Source of the DNA: Bactericera cockerelli
Taxonomy: Eukaryota > Arthropoda > Insecta > Hemiptera > Triozidae
Assembly: GCA_024516035.1 (NCBI GenBank)
Contig: CM044958.1
Coordinates: 25,909,759-25,973,758 of the forward strand
Length of the DNA: 64,000 nt
Reading direction: 5' to 3'
Each line of letters opens with the position of its first letter. Positions within the stretch are counted from its first letter, which is position 1. Of the stretch, positions 22,861-33,560 are shown piece by piece. Below the pieces are notes generated by a model, which had not been told where the DNA came from, made no database searches, and saw only the letters and a program-made list of their open reading frames with translations. The position numbers and the translations under genes are program-made.

Positions 22861-24870
22861 GCTAAAAGAGGAACTAAGAGAGGAAATTAACAAGTCGAAG
22901 AGAGAATCATGGAAGAAGTTGTGTAATGAGCTAAACAAAAATGTATGGGGGAATGGTTATAAAATAGTGTGTAATAAGTTTAAAGTGGGACCAACAGTGA
23001 AATTAAATGTAAGACAGAAGAGAGAAATAGCAGAAGAGTTATTCCCGAGACATGAGAAAGTGACATGGAGAGTAGAGGAAGTGAGTGAGATGAATATACC
23101 TAAGTTTACGATGGAAGAGGTAGGCGAGGCTTTCCTAAACACTCGGAACAAAAAAGCACCCGGACCTGATGGCATTGGGGGAGAGATTGTAAAGGTATTT
23201 TTTGAGGCTGCTCCGGAATACTGTGTAAATATTTTTAACAAACTTTTGGTGGAGGGAAAATTCCCAAAAATCTGGAAAAAAGGAAAGCTCGCGCTAATAG
23301 AAAAGGGAATAAAAGAGGGAAAGATGACCTACAGGCCTATTTGTCTTCTGGACACAATGGGGAAAGTTTATGAGAGATTGATAAGAGAGAGATTGAATGA
23401 GGAAATTAAGATGAAAGGAGATCTGAGCGAAAATCAATATGGCTTTAGAGAGGGGAGGTCAACTGTGGACGCGATGCTTAGTGTATTAAATGTAGCAGAG
23501 GAAGCAAAAAGGAAAGGAGAGTTGTGCGCGATGGTACTACTTGATGCCAAAAACGCGTTCGGATCAATGCCCTGGGAGGCAATAGTGAGAGAGATTGAAA
23601 AGAGAGGAGTGTCTAGGTATCTTGTGAGACTGATCTGTAATTATTTGGAGGAAAGAGAGTTGGAAATTGAAGATGGTGAGGTCCTGGACCTGACAAGCGG
23701 AATACCCCAAGGGTCCATCCTGGGCCCCCTACTGTGGAACATCTACTATGACCCCGTCCTCAGGCTGGAATTATAACCCTCCTCAAGGACGGTGGCCTAT
23801 GCAGATGACCTAGTGGTGATAGTGAGAGAAAAATGTAAAGAGAGTCTTGATAGAGAAATAGGATTGGCACTGGGGAAAATTTCAGAGTGGATGAGAGAAC
23901 AGAGACTGAGAATAGCACCAGAGAAAACAGAGGTAGTATTGTTAAGGAGTAAGAGAAATTGTAAAGAGATAGAGACCAGAGTAGAGGGAGTGGAAGTGAA
24001 ATCTAAAGAGTCAGCGAAATATCTGGGGGTTTTATTTGATAGAAATGTGAGAATGGTAGTGCAAATCAAGAAAGCAAGTGAGAAAGCAGAGAAAATTATC
24101 TTAAGCCTTAGTCGACTGATGCCCAACATCAGTGGACCTGAAAACGATAAGAGGAAAATCCTAGCTTCGGTTGTTTATTCAACTTTGCTTTATGGTGCGC
24201 CTGTGTGGGGATCGGTGCTTAGGTGGAATAAGTACATAAATCTGATGGAAAGAGTACAGAGAAAAGTGATGATAAGGATGTGTAGATCCTACAGGACCGT
24301 ATCCACACGGGCGCTCCAGGTGCTAAGTGGAACTTTACCAATCGAGATAATGGTTGACCAAAAAGTTCAAACTTTCCACTTGTACAAAGAAACGAGTGAT
24401 AGAGAAGTGAGGAGAAGTAGAGTTTTGGAGATAGAAGAGGGATTGTTTCAAAAGTGGCAAGAAAACTGGGAACAGGAGAGAAACAAAGGACAATGGACAA
24501 AGGAACTTATACCAGATATCAAAAGGTGGGCGAATAGGAAGCATGGAAATGTGACGTATGAGTTGTGCCAATTTCTAAGCGGTCACGGAGTTTTCAAGAA
24601 CTACCTGCTAAGAATGAGAAAGTGTAGAGTGAATAAGTGTGATTATTGTGAGCAAGAGGACAGCCCTGAGCACTCAATTTTGTTTGCCCTAGGTTTGCCC
24701 AAGTCAGGATAGAGTGTGAGAATTATTTAGAGAAAAGAGTAGAAAAAGGAAACATAATTTCGGAGATGCTTGAGAGTAAAGAAAAATGGAATTGCGTAGA
24801 GAAAATGGTCAGAGAAATAGTAAGAGTGAAAATGAAGGATGGAGATAGGTTTAGGGCCCAAAATAGCTGA
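22838..24870 (+). pseudogene. LINE reverse transcriptase with nonsense codon and frameshift
   Basis: The RT motifs are in order: KKAPGPDGIGGEIVK, YRPICLLDTMGKVYERLI, ENQYGFREGRSTVDAM, the first catalytic Asp in LLDAKNAFG, SGIPQGSILGPLLWN, and the catalytic pair in VAYADDLVVIV (about 23790-23820). A TAA at 23774-23776, in frame between the PQG and YADD motifs, breaks the protein. A further frameshift near 24690 leads into a frame ending at TGA 24868-24870. The C-terminal CDYCEQEDSPEH is the usual cysteine-histidine motif of R1-like elements. There is no RNase H domain. Confidence 0.85.
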
Positions 24871-25017
24871 GAGCCCAAAGCGTAGAGATCCCGAAGTAAT
24901 GTATCACACGGTTCCGGGATCTCCTACGTCTTCGGAGGATAGGTTTTTAGTGGGTAAAAATCCCACACCCCAGGGAGTGAGGTGGCTGGGTGTCTTTAGA
25001 AGATTTTCCTATCATCA

Positions 25018-25051
<34 letters not shown>

Positions 25052-25190
25052 AGACGATGATTAATATTATGTGGTCACAATTTCAAAGAAATGATGAAAA
25101 ATGGATGCATTGGGTGAGATTCGAATTAATTCTACACTACCTGGATTACCAGACTAGCGCATTGACCACTTGACTAGAGGTACCTAATGG

Positions 25191-27120
25191 ACTACCAAAA
25201 GGTATACGAAAAGAGATTGTCCTTTATGGTGGTTCACTGGTTCAACAGTGAATATGGTGGACAATATGGATCTCAATTTCTTGTCTGATGTTGGATTAAG
25301 TATCGAATAATTAGACTAGGACATAATGTTAGTTCATGACGTAGAGCTCGAAATCTTAGTAGTCTCCATTGCTTTGTGTATTCCACTCCCAAGTCTTTAT
25401 TCTCCCAGTTTGTAATTCCCTATAAACTGCTGATGGTTTCTCTCGAAAACAGCACGTTTCCCTTGTGTTAATAGCTCACACTACCGTCGCTCTCCATAAA
25501 GAAATTACAATAAATTTTAATATACTGTCACTCTTTCGCTGTACAATGTTTTTTTCTTCCATTATTTACTTGATTAACTGGGTGATATTTTTTTTTCTTC
25601 ATTGTTTCCACATCTTGTTCAGACAGGGTGGTTGAAGAATGGATTAAACAAGCTGTAGAAAATTGTACCGTACCTATAACAATCAATTATAGCCATACTT
25701 GTTCTGGGTAGGTACAACCTATTATACTGTAGTCAGCTTTTTAAATAAAAAGGATAAATTCATACATCAAACGATATTCAACATTTATTTTTACACTCAT
25801 AAAAAAATCATCTGAACGATGAAGATACACTGTTTACACATAGTTACATAGCCCAAAATAATTCCCATAGATTTTTTTTATATACAAGAGAAGAACCGGG
25901 AGTGTGATATTTTGATCATTGGTCTAGAAATGTTGTACCTAAATTTATGTATTTAAGAGAAATTTGTGCACACAACTCTACGTTTTCTTGAATAGCCTTA
26001 AATCAATATCACACGGTATACGTATACATAATATGGCCAAGCAGGCAACTCCTAATGTCTTAAATAATAATAACAATCGTTATCAACACATACTTACAGC
26101 ACAGCAGCATTACACTTCCATGTTGCTTCTTAATCGTGCCTTAACTCCGAGTTAGCAGTTTTCCTAATCGCTTATCAGGAGACCTTCAGATTGAAGACTC
26201 GCAGCTGTGTGCTTGCTCAGGAGACAAAGAAATTGTCCAGACAAGGGACTGATTTGAATACGAGAGAACTGAAACTTTTATTTCACACTGGCAACAGAAA
26301 CAAGAAATGCATTTATCAGTGCAGATTAAGCACCCCTACCATTGCAACCAATGCATTTCTTAATCAGTCATAAGTCTGATCTCTGATAATGAAATGTGAC
26401 CAATACCATTTTGAAAAAAGGTCTCCACTTCAAGGTTCATTGGGATCTGGTATCTATCTCCCAATCAAGATAAGCGCCAAATCTGGCACACTACATGGCG
26501 CAGATTGCATTAGAAATCATAATTTAGATCGAGGCCACCTCTACCTTGGACCTCTTCTGGAGTGTTTTCAAGAAATGAAGGTTTAGGAATTGCACAGATG
26601 GGAGATGTAGATAAGAGATAAACCGAATACAATGCATGTGAAAAAGAAAACCAACTACCAAATGGGGTTTTGAAAAGATGGCAAATGCGCACATGACAAT
26701 ACCTTGGCAACTGCTATAGGTAGTATAATTAGTATAATTACCAATGCCATATTTGTAGTATTGAGTATTGGATTGGCGGAAGATAATATTATTAACTTTC
26801 TAAAGAAAATTTCTAAAGAAATTAACAACAAAAACAACGGATAGTTCATTAACTTGTTATGATTAGACTTGGTCCGGTGAACTTTTAACAGACTTCACTC
26901 AACATCTATAAAAAGACAAAACTTTCTCGTAGCAGAGGTTACGGAATAGCAAGGCTGATAAGAGGAAAACTCGTGGATTATTGATGCTTTTCCAACATTT
27001 TTCTGAAGGAAAACAACTGATGACTTGTTTTTCTACTCGAAGTTCATTACCCCGGTTTGGGTCGGGCTTTCATATTTTTTTGATAATCAACTAACTTTAT
27101 TTAAAAAAATAAGTTTCATA
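25191..27120. other. Intergenic, no gene seen
   Basis: AT-rich. A few 60-65-codon frames exist (25964-26155, 26191-26373, 26389-26586, all plus) but have no recognisable domains, signal sequences or splice context. Confidence 0.35.
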
Positions 27121-27325
27121 AGGGTTGGGTGGAAGAGAAGGGTTGGGTGGAAGAGATTGCCTAAGGCAATAACCCCGCCCTTTAGTTAGGACATATATTA
27201 TGTATATATTTCTTTTTTTTCTTTATTTTTTTCTTCTATTATATTGTATATTGTATTTTCATTGGTAATTATTTGTATTGTATATAATATGTCCTATTAC
27301 CTAATAAATTGTAAATAAAAAAAAT
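27121..27325 (+). repeat. LINE-like 3' end
   Basis: A short direct duplication (GGGTTGGGTGGAAGAGA, twice at 27124-27158) is followed by TTGCCTAAGGCAATAACCCC and, after a T-rich stretch, CCTAATAAATTGTAAATAAA. The GCCTAAGGCA-type motif near a polyadenylation-like end also appears in opposite orientation at 28140-28170 (TGCCTTAGGCATTCTCTGCC). Both look like 3' ends of one LINE or SINE group. Confidence 0.4.
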
Positions 27326-27476
27326 ATATGTACGAGTATTCACCCAAAACCACGCCGTAATACCGCAATTTTGAAGTGTGCTAAAACGTTAAGGTTCCTC
27401 CCGGGGCGAGAATAACCGGCGGAGCTGCTAGTGGCAAAACTTTGACCGCCTATTTCTAATTTAGACTTTGGAGATA

Positions 27477-27590
27477 GTTATCATATTTGTGTTAATCACT
27501 TTCGTGATATCACAACTACTCAAACTCGCTTTACAAAATCTACGCTGAAACCGGGACTTGAACCACCGACCTCCAGGTTACAAGAGATAT
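27477..27590 (-). repeat. S4 SINE, partial
   Basis: GTTATCATATTTGTGTTAAT, then ACTTTCGTGATATCACAACT, CTACGCTGAAACCGGGACTT and CACCGACCTCCAGGTTACAA match the family at 4106-4256. The outer part of the tRNA-like head is missing. Confidence 0.7.
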
Positions 27591-28237
27591 TTGAAAGTTC
27601 TATTTCTGAGTTCCTCCGAGGAAATTCCCCATCCTCGACAACACATCACCCCCCACAAAGTTCTACACACAATAGCTATTTCATGAGACGCGACATGTAG
27701 GCTATGTTGATGCAGTCACGGCCCACTGAGCCCGAAAACTACAAAACTTTACTACTTACTACCCTCAGTCCCATGGAGACAGGGGTGCATATGATTATGA
27801 AATAGCGAGGGGAGACAGCATCAGGCAGCGGCGAATCTTTACAATGAGGCAGGGGGGTCCAAGTGTTGGACCTATATTATCTACACTTCTCTCTCATCAA
27901 ACAAGTTCCATCAAGTTTTAATTATAGAGAATAATAATAATAATAATTCCGTGTCCGTAAGATAGGTATTGATTTATTTATTTACACTTTATTTATTTTT
28001 ACAAAACAATCATCAACAAAGAATTAATAACAATATTTTTTTTTAAAAAAAAACTTAGAAGTATGTACAAAGAAAAAAATAATAATAAAGATCAATATTA
28101 ATTTTTAATTACAATTGTTTTGTAATCCGGGGTGAAGATAATGCCTTAGGCATTCTCTGCCACTTAACCCCGGTACCTATATCACGGTGGTGAGAGGATT
28201 ATATGGACGCCCAGATCCAATGTCTAGGCTCCTTTTA

Positions 28238-28489
28238 TGTCCATTGATTCTATTTGCTTTTAACGTCCTGACTTGAGGTAGACAGGACGAGGGTTTTGCC
28301 CACCATTCGCTGGGAATCGTACCAGCTACCCACATTAACCTCACCCAGCCTGGGTAGGGCCGGAATTCCCAGCCTCACATGTTCGGAAGGAACAGAATTT
28401 TCTGTGCGAAAAGTCTGCTCCAACCGGGAATTGAACTCAGGATCTCTGAACTACGGGCAGTAGTCACAACCGTTACGCCACGGAGGCAT
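28238..28489 (-). repeat. tRNA-derived SINE, family S5
   Basis: Minus-strand head: CTCCGTGGCGTAACGGTTGT (A-box) and CTGAGTTCAATTCCCGG (B-box) at about 28428-28489. The body then runs AAATTCTGTTCCTTCCGAAC, CAGGCTGGGTGAGGTTAATG and GCGAATGGTGGGCAAAACCC and ends near GGACGTTAAAAGC. The segment from CAGGCTGGGTGAGG to GACGTTAAA is the same body found behind the 5S head at 9785-9900. A second copy is at 31860-32148. Confidence 0.78.
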
Positions 28490-29383
28490 TACAGAGATAA
28501 AACGCGTATGAACTCACTCACTCACTGACACATTACTGTATTTGCTGTAATGACAGTCAATACTCGGAAGACGATATTTTACACAAAGGTTAGAATTGGT
28601 GTCGGTAAATGATTTTCTATAACTCCTCGGGTGAAATCAGCCATTGGCGCAAGAACTTTGCAGTATCGCTCAGCTGGTAATAATATTATGTAGAGAAAAA
28701 ACATGGCTTATGGCTTCGAGTTATGGGTTGAAAAAACATGGCTTCGAGCTCAGTTAAAACTAAATGTACTCTGCATAGAGAACCCAAGAAGGGATGGAAT
28801 AAAGTAAGGTTATATGCTAAATGGTCAGCATGATGTACCTTCACAACGAGGTAGATTGTCAATTGGCAGGCAACCTGCGGCATAGTAAAGGTTGTCAAGC
28901 TTATCAGACGAAGCAACATTGCAGCATGCTGCTTAGTCAAAATTCAGCTATGATGGAAGAATTGCGACTTGGAGCAAGGCTCAACGCATGATACAGGTTG
29001 TATCTTCTAGCCGGAGAGTTGTAGGTGTGGTTCTTCGATATTCGCTTCTGAACACAAGACATGATGAAAGTGAGGGGGAGAGGGGAGGAATAAGCGACAG
29101 AAAGGCATAAAACCTGAAGAAGGGAGGTGGAAATAAATACATTTTGGAAGTGAGCGAAAATGGTGAAAATCGATTTTTTCTCCTTGTTCTTACAAAAGTT
29201 TTTTTCTATTCCCCCTTTATTTTGTATCTCTCTCTCTCTCTCTCTCTCCTAATTCTCACTCCTGCGGGACAGTTTTACTATGCTGTCTGCAAATGAACTT
29301 ACAGGATAAATATACTGGGTGGTGGTTTTGGTGTAACATGTTGAGACCTTGTCTCGTATTCAAGTGTCACAATAGAAAAAAAT
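28490..29383. other. Intergenic with TC microsatellite
   Basis: No gene is supported. An uninterrupted run of about 11 TC units lies at 29228-29249. A 24-28-bp direct duplication (AAACATGGCTTATGGCTTCG / AAACATGGCTTCGAGC) occurs at 28697-28750. Confidence 0.4.
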
Positions 29384-29600
29384 ACACTGCCAATAATTAT
29401 GGACACAATACTTCCTCGTGAAAAGTTCAGATTGTATACAGTCGGCATTAGTTATAAATCGACTTTCCATTATCGCTAAAAATTGATTTTTTTAATCACA
29501 TGTACCTATACCTGCAAAATTTCTATTAATTTTTTTTTTTTTTTTAGTAGAATCTGGAACCTCGATTGGTCGAAAATCTCGTTGACACGAAAGAGTTCTT
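29384..29600 (+). repeat. hpF 5' fragment
   Basis: CACTGCCAATAATTATGGAC, then CACAATACTTCCTCGTGAAA and GATTGTATACAGTCGGCATT, preceded by AAAAAAATA, as in other hpF 5' ends. The similarity fades before 29600 and no hairpin end follows. Confidence 0.6.
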
Positions 29601-30507
29601 AGACCCTTGTCAAACGTCACTCCTTATACTTTTTCCGATAGCTCGAAATGATCCTTCTGTCCTTTGAATTCTGGGTTAGCGGAATTTTATTGTAATTATG
29701 GTAGAATACCGCAAATTTCTATATAAAATACTACAAAAAAATCTGTATCGGCATTTTGAAGACCTTACTTTTGAAATTTACGGTCCATTTTCTACGATTT
29801 AAATATCAGACCTTTCTATTTTGGGAGTTTCAATGAATGTGCAATTGTGCAGTGACACCCTGTATGCAATAAGAATATAAAAATGTTCTACGCACCTCCA
29901 CCCCTTCTTTTAAAATTGCAATTATTATTTTTTTCTCGGAAAAAGAATAGGGGAGAAAATAATTAAATTTAAAACTAGGAAATTCGTGCCGGGACAAGGG
30001 AGAGAAATGATTGGAAAAGAGAAAGAGAGGGGGAGGCTATCAACAAAAATCCCATTTTTCATTTCAGATTAAAATGCCAAAATATATTTTGCTCGGTAGT
30101 ATTTTTTTTATTATTCAAATGAAAAGTGGTAGAGAGAGAGAGAGTGACATTTTACATGGTCGATTTTTATTATTATAATAAAACACACAAGACATACAGA
30201 GGGTCGGTTTTCCTCCCCACTGCACTGCCACCCCGTGTAAGACTATTTTTCCGATTATTATTTTTTTTTTAATATTGTAAGAGCTTTTTTATCTTTCTGA
30301 GGGACGAAAAGTCTTGAATTTTATTATGTTTATTCGAGGATTTAAGAAGTATTAGTGTGGATTCGGAAAGAACCGAAAAAAACGTCTATGAGGCACTAGA
30401 AGGCTCACATGTTACTTTTTTCTTAAGGACAGACAGGGTGGCAACTACTGACAGTGGGACACATAGGTCATCATCAGGTGTAACTTCTTTCTTTTTTTTT
30501 TTTTTTT

Positions 30508-30580
30508 TTTGGTTTGAACGTCGCTTTCAACTGCATGGTCAAAGCGCGACCGGGGTTTTACCCCCCATTCACTAGATCCA
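30508..30580 (-). repeat. SINE body fragment (5S/S5 type)
   Basis: On the minus strand GAATGGGGGGTAAAACCCCG and GTTGAAAGCGACGTTCAAAC match the distal half of the body shared by the 5S-rRNA SINE (9840-9900). The T-run at its left is the A tail. Confidence 0.6.
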
Positions 30581-30601
30581 ACAAACCAAAACTCTTGGTC
30601 T

Positions 30602-30790
30602 GTCCCAGTAGCTCAGTGATTAAGATATCGGTTTGGTAATTCAGTGGTCGCGGGTTCAAAACCCAGCCGGGACATGACAAGTTATCCTCCCATTTAGAAT
30701 TTTGACACATGATAATACATCTTGGGCTTACTGCTGGAATGACTTAATAGTCCTAGTCGGGCAGTATAAATAAGGCGATATTTTTTTTTA
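30602..30790 (+). repeat. S1 SINE copy
   Basis: GTCCCAGTAGCTCAGTGATT...GCGGGTTCAAAACCCAGCCG, then GGGACATGACAAGTTATCC and GGCAGTATAAATAAGGCGAT. Full length; its tail runs straight into the 3' end of an S2 SINE body. Confidence 0.75.
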
Positions 30791-30967
30791 AAGATGAGTG
30801 TTTCACAACCTTTTTTATTTCGTAGCCATGAAACAGGAGCTACTGTAGACACTTGTGGTCTGTTTTGTAGCCTGCCCATCCCGTAGTGTGCCTCCCCTCT
30901 GACGGGCGAGAAGTGATACAATACTTCCCATTTAGGTGCTGGGTCAACACGAGCGCACTGGAAGGTA
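30791..30967 (-). repeat. S2 SINE body, tRNA head missing
   Basis: GATGAGTGTTTCACAACC, CGTAGCCATGAAACAGGAGC, TAGCCTGCCCATCCCGTAGT and GGGTCAACACGAGCGCAC follow the order of the S2 unit that is complete at 36142-36420. This is the intact reference for the site interrupted at 34809/36142. Confidence 0.7.
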
Positions 30968-31859
30968 TTTAAGGAGAAAATAATAGACTTGATGTAATAT
31001 CTATCTGAAAAAATGTCAGTAGATTTTGCGTAATTATTGTTTTGAAAGAAGAAATGTTAGAACAGACTCGTTAATCCATTTTGTATGTAATAATTATTTC
31101 CTTGTACAACTACACGAATTAAGTACACTAAATAATGCTCTTATTTGAACTTTAACGACTTGCTTATCGTCACTCGTGCCATAATCATGTTCTTTAATCA
31201 TAGGCACATTGCATACTTTCTATTTCTCAGGCGTCCGTATAAATTTTTTTTTGGGCATTCTGGTATCTGTTACCGTTTAAATCTCAATGCACGAACTTCG
31301 CCAAAAAAAAAAAACTTCGCAGACTAGCCCAAAATTTCAATACATTTTTCCTGAATAGTGCCAACCTACTCAGCCTCCATTAGATATTTTTGCAAATACT
31401 GCAAAGTATCACTCCCAAATTTTTCGTTTTATAGACTAGCAATACATCTCATGTTGAATAAAGTACTAACCAAATGACAAAATGACAGTAAAACTTAAGA
31501 TAAAATAATTTATTGAAGGCTATAAAAAACCATTCCAACCATCGCCTCGCATAGCATGTACAATTGTACATATACTAGCACCGCACCCCTGCCTCTCTAA
31601 GTGATATTATTGTAATTTTGTAGGTTATACATATTATATATGTGTTATGTACAGTACATGGGTAAAAATATTGTCATAGTACATTATCTATATACATACT
31701 TCATAAATTTTATTTAGTATCTACTGTAAACTGTAAGTACGCAAATATACCTACCTACATACACTCTTAACTCCACTACGTCATATAATAATCTCCCTTG
31801 CCTTTATCCCATATTAGCTTATGTTGCTTTTGGGGTCGGCATTGTTCAACCTCATGATT
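30968..31859. other. Intergenic, nothing recognised
   Basis: AT-rich; no gene or element end supported. Confidence 0.35.
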
Positions 31860-32148
31860 GAGGTTGGTAGGGTGGAGCATGTTTTTTTTATGGCTGGATG
31901 CCCTTCCTAACGCCAACGATTCTACTTACTTTAACGTCCTGGATTAGGACGGGGGTTTTACCCTCCATTCGCTGGGAATCGTACCAGCTACCCACATTAA
32001 CCTCACCCAGCCTGGGTAGGGCCGAAAATGGCAGCCTCACGTGTTTGGATGGAACAGAATTTTCTTCGAAAAGTCTGCCCCAGCCGGGAGTTGAAGTCGG
32101 GAACTCTGGACTACGGGCAGTAGTCACAACCATTACGCCACGGAGGCT
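31860..32148 (-). repeat. S5 SINE copy
   Basis: Minus-strand head with GTGGCGTAATGGTTGTGACT and GAGTTCGACTT-type boxes (about 32085-32148), the shared body (CAGGCTGGGTGAGGTTAATG, GCGAATGGAGGGTAAAACCC), and a tail containing GTTAGGAAGGGCATCCAGCC. The antiparallel small frames across it are chance. Confidence 0.78.
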
Positions 32149-32261
32149 GCTACCTATACCTACCTACATACACTACGTCATATGCCAATAATAATAACAA
32201 TAACATATTTTATTCGGTTACTCAGGTAACTGTAGGTGATCTATGTCTAAATACAAGGCAC

Positions 32262-32815
32262 GTCCAGAAAGTAAGAGTGCTGGGTCTCCTGGCAACTTTT
32301 CCGTTCAGCGTAATTCCTCTTATTCAAAATAAGACCAATTTGAGGGCAGTACGTTAAAAACTCTGCAAGGGCATTTCTAGCCAGATATGACGATCCAATC
32401 TCCCGCCAAGTGTGAAGTCACCGCTGTCAGCCGTTTCCTTGTTATGGAGGGATAACTCCGGGTGAGGTCTTAAATGAGGTTTTATCTTTATGGTGATAGT
32501 TGTTATGAATCGTACTAATATGTAAAAATGGCTTCTTGGGTTTAAAACCGACCAAGAAAATTACAACAACAAAAAAAATCCAAAACTTTAGCCATAAAAT
32601 CATGGCATTTGTGTTTTGAGACCATTAAGTCAAATTTTCGATTATTTATCTGTCTCTGAGGGAGACCGTCATCACAGAGAAATACTGGGAGACTCTAAAA
32701 ACTTTGAAGAAGGTGATTCAGACTTGCTGACTCAGGAAGTCTGTCTGCTGCAGCACAATGCCAGACCTGACTCAGCGAATCTTACAAAGCAACTGTTGGA
32801 CTCACCAGCTTCGAA
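32262..32815 (+). pseudogene. Decayed mariner-type transposase relic
   Basis: GCACGTCCAGAAAGTAAGAG at 32262 resembles a mariner terminal repeat. Downstream, SPAKCEVTAVSRFLVMEG (about 32398-32450) resembles the N-terminal start of mariner transposases (the KCEVRAVIRFL type), and LLQHNARPDSANLTKQLLDS (about 32742-32803) resembles the HDNARPH block that holds the second catalytic Asp. Here that residue is replaced by Gln. The stretch between is deleted and full of stops, and no right terminal repeat was found. Confidence 0.6.
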
Positions 32816-33487
32816 CTGAAAGTGATCATGTTCATGTATCTACTTAACTTTTATCTAGGTATACTGATGGAGGCTGAAGATTGAATATGAAAAGGGAAAT
32901 ATTTTTAAAATCTTGAGCTAAAACCCCAAATTCAACTCAAGCTTCCCAACTGTTAGTAATTGATTGATAAAATCATGAGTGTTGGGATGGAATCAGTTTA
33001 GTCTTTTTAATGATAAGCGGAGATAAGAACGATGCGATAGACCCGGCCTCTCTTATCAGTGAAAACATTTTCCCTTGGTGCAATACCTACATTACATACA
33101 GCAGCTAGCAAACTTTCTTTTCAAAAGTAACAGAAAGGGTGTAAGGAGAAGAATTAATAAATTAGGTTTTTCACGTGGATCAAAATCACCATCATTTCCT
33201 ATTTGATTTTTTTAACAAAGGTAACTGTAACCATCGTAATAGGTATTTCTAATGTTTTCATTCTTTTATTTGGTATTTAACATTGAATTTGAAACATTGA
33301 TTACAGACGCTGCCGCTGTATGATGATTTATAATAATACTTGCTGCGTTGCGGCCAGGCCTGAGGTGTGCGGTGATTTTGTAGAGGCATGGCCGACTGAC
33401 GCTATTTTCTTTTTCTTTTCTTTTATGCTCAATGAGCAATTTCAGCAATTGAGTCTAACATAGTATTAATATGTACCTATCTCAAAT
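32816..33487. other. Intergenic, nothing recognised
   Basis: No supported gene or repeat. Confidence 0.35.
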
Positions 33488-33540
33488 CCTTGCCTGACTT
33501 GCAACAGACTATCAGATAGTCTGTTGCAAGTGAGGCAAGG
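33488..33540. repeat. Near-perfect 26-bp palindrome
   Basis: CCTTGCCTGACTTGCAACAG plus ACTATC pairs with GATAGTCTGTTGCAAGTGAG plus GCAAGG, with one mismatch and a one-base centre. A partial third arm (CTATCTGATAGTCTGTT) follows at 33543-33560, and then TAGCCGTTTGCCCGTGCTTT, a phrase resembling ends common in insect repeats. Confidence 0.8.
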
Positions 33541-33560
33541 AAGCTATCTGATAGTCTGTT

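Larger units (their letters stand above)
21944..25050 (+). mobile_element. R1-clade-like non-LTR retrotransposon, 5'-truncated
   Basis: The element carries an apurinic-type endonuclease, a reverse transcriptase and a C-terminal CxxC-H zinc-knuckle-like region but no RNase H, the order of R1-clade LINEs. The 5' end is cut inside the endonuclease domain, so ORF1 (gag) is missing. The 3' UTR includes GGTTTTTAGTGGGTAAAAA (near 24942) and CCCAGGGAGTGAGGTGG and ends in 32 As (25019-25050). The 7-base CAGACGA at 21937-21943 and 25051-25057 is the target duplication. Two frame changes and one in-frame stop make it inactive. Confidence 0.85.
21881..25190 (-). repeat. S3 SINE split by an R1-like LINE
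   Basis: The S3 3' part (CTCTTTAGTGGAAGGTAAC, 21881-21943) lies left of the LINE. The rest of the SINE (TTATGTGGTCACAATTTC, GGTGAGATTCGAATTAAT, CCAGACTAGCGCATTGACC) lies right of it (25051-25190). Together they rebuild one minus-strand S3 copy, with the LINE at 21944-25050 between two copies of CAGACGA. Confidence 0.75.

Noticed and set aside
22149..24571. Several 78-110-aa minus-strand frames
   Set aside because: They are shadows of the LINE endonuclease and reverse transcriptase frames.
31898..32191. 97-aa plus-strand frame and 81-aa minus-strand frame
   Set aside because: Both lie wholly inside an S5 SINE copy.
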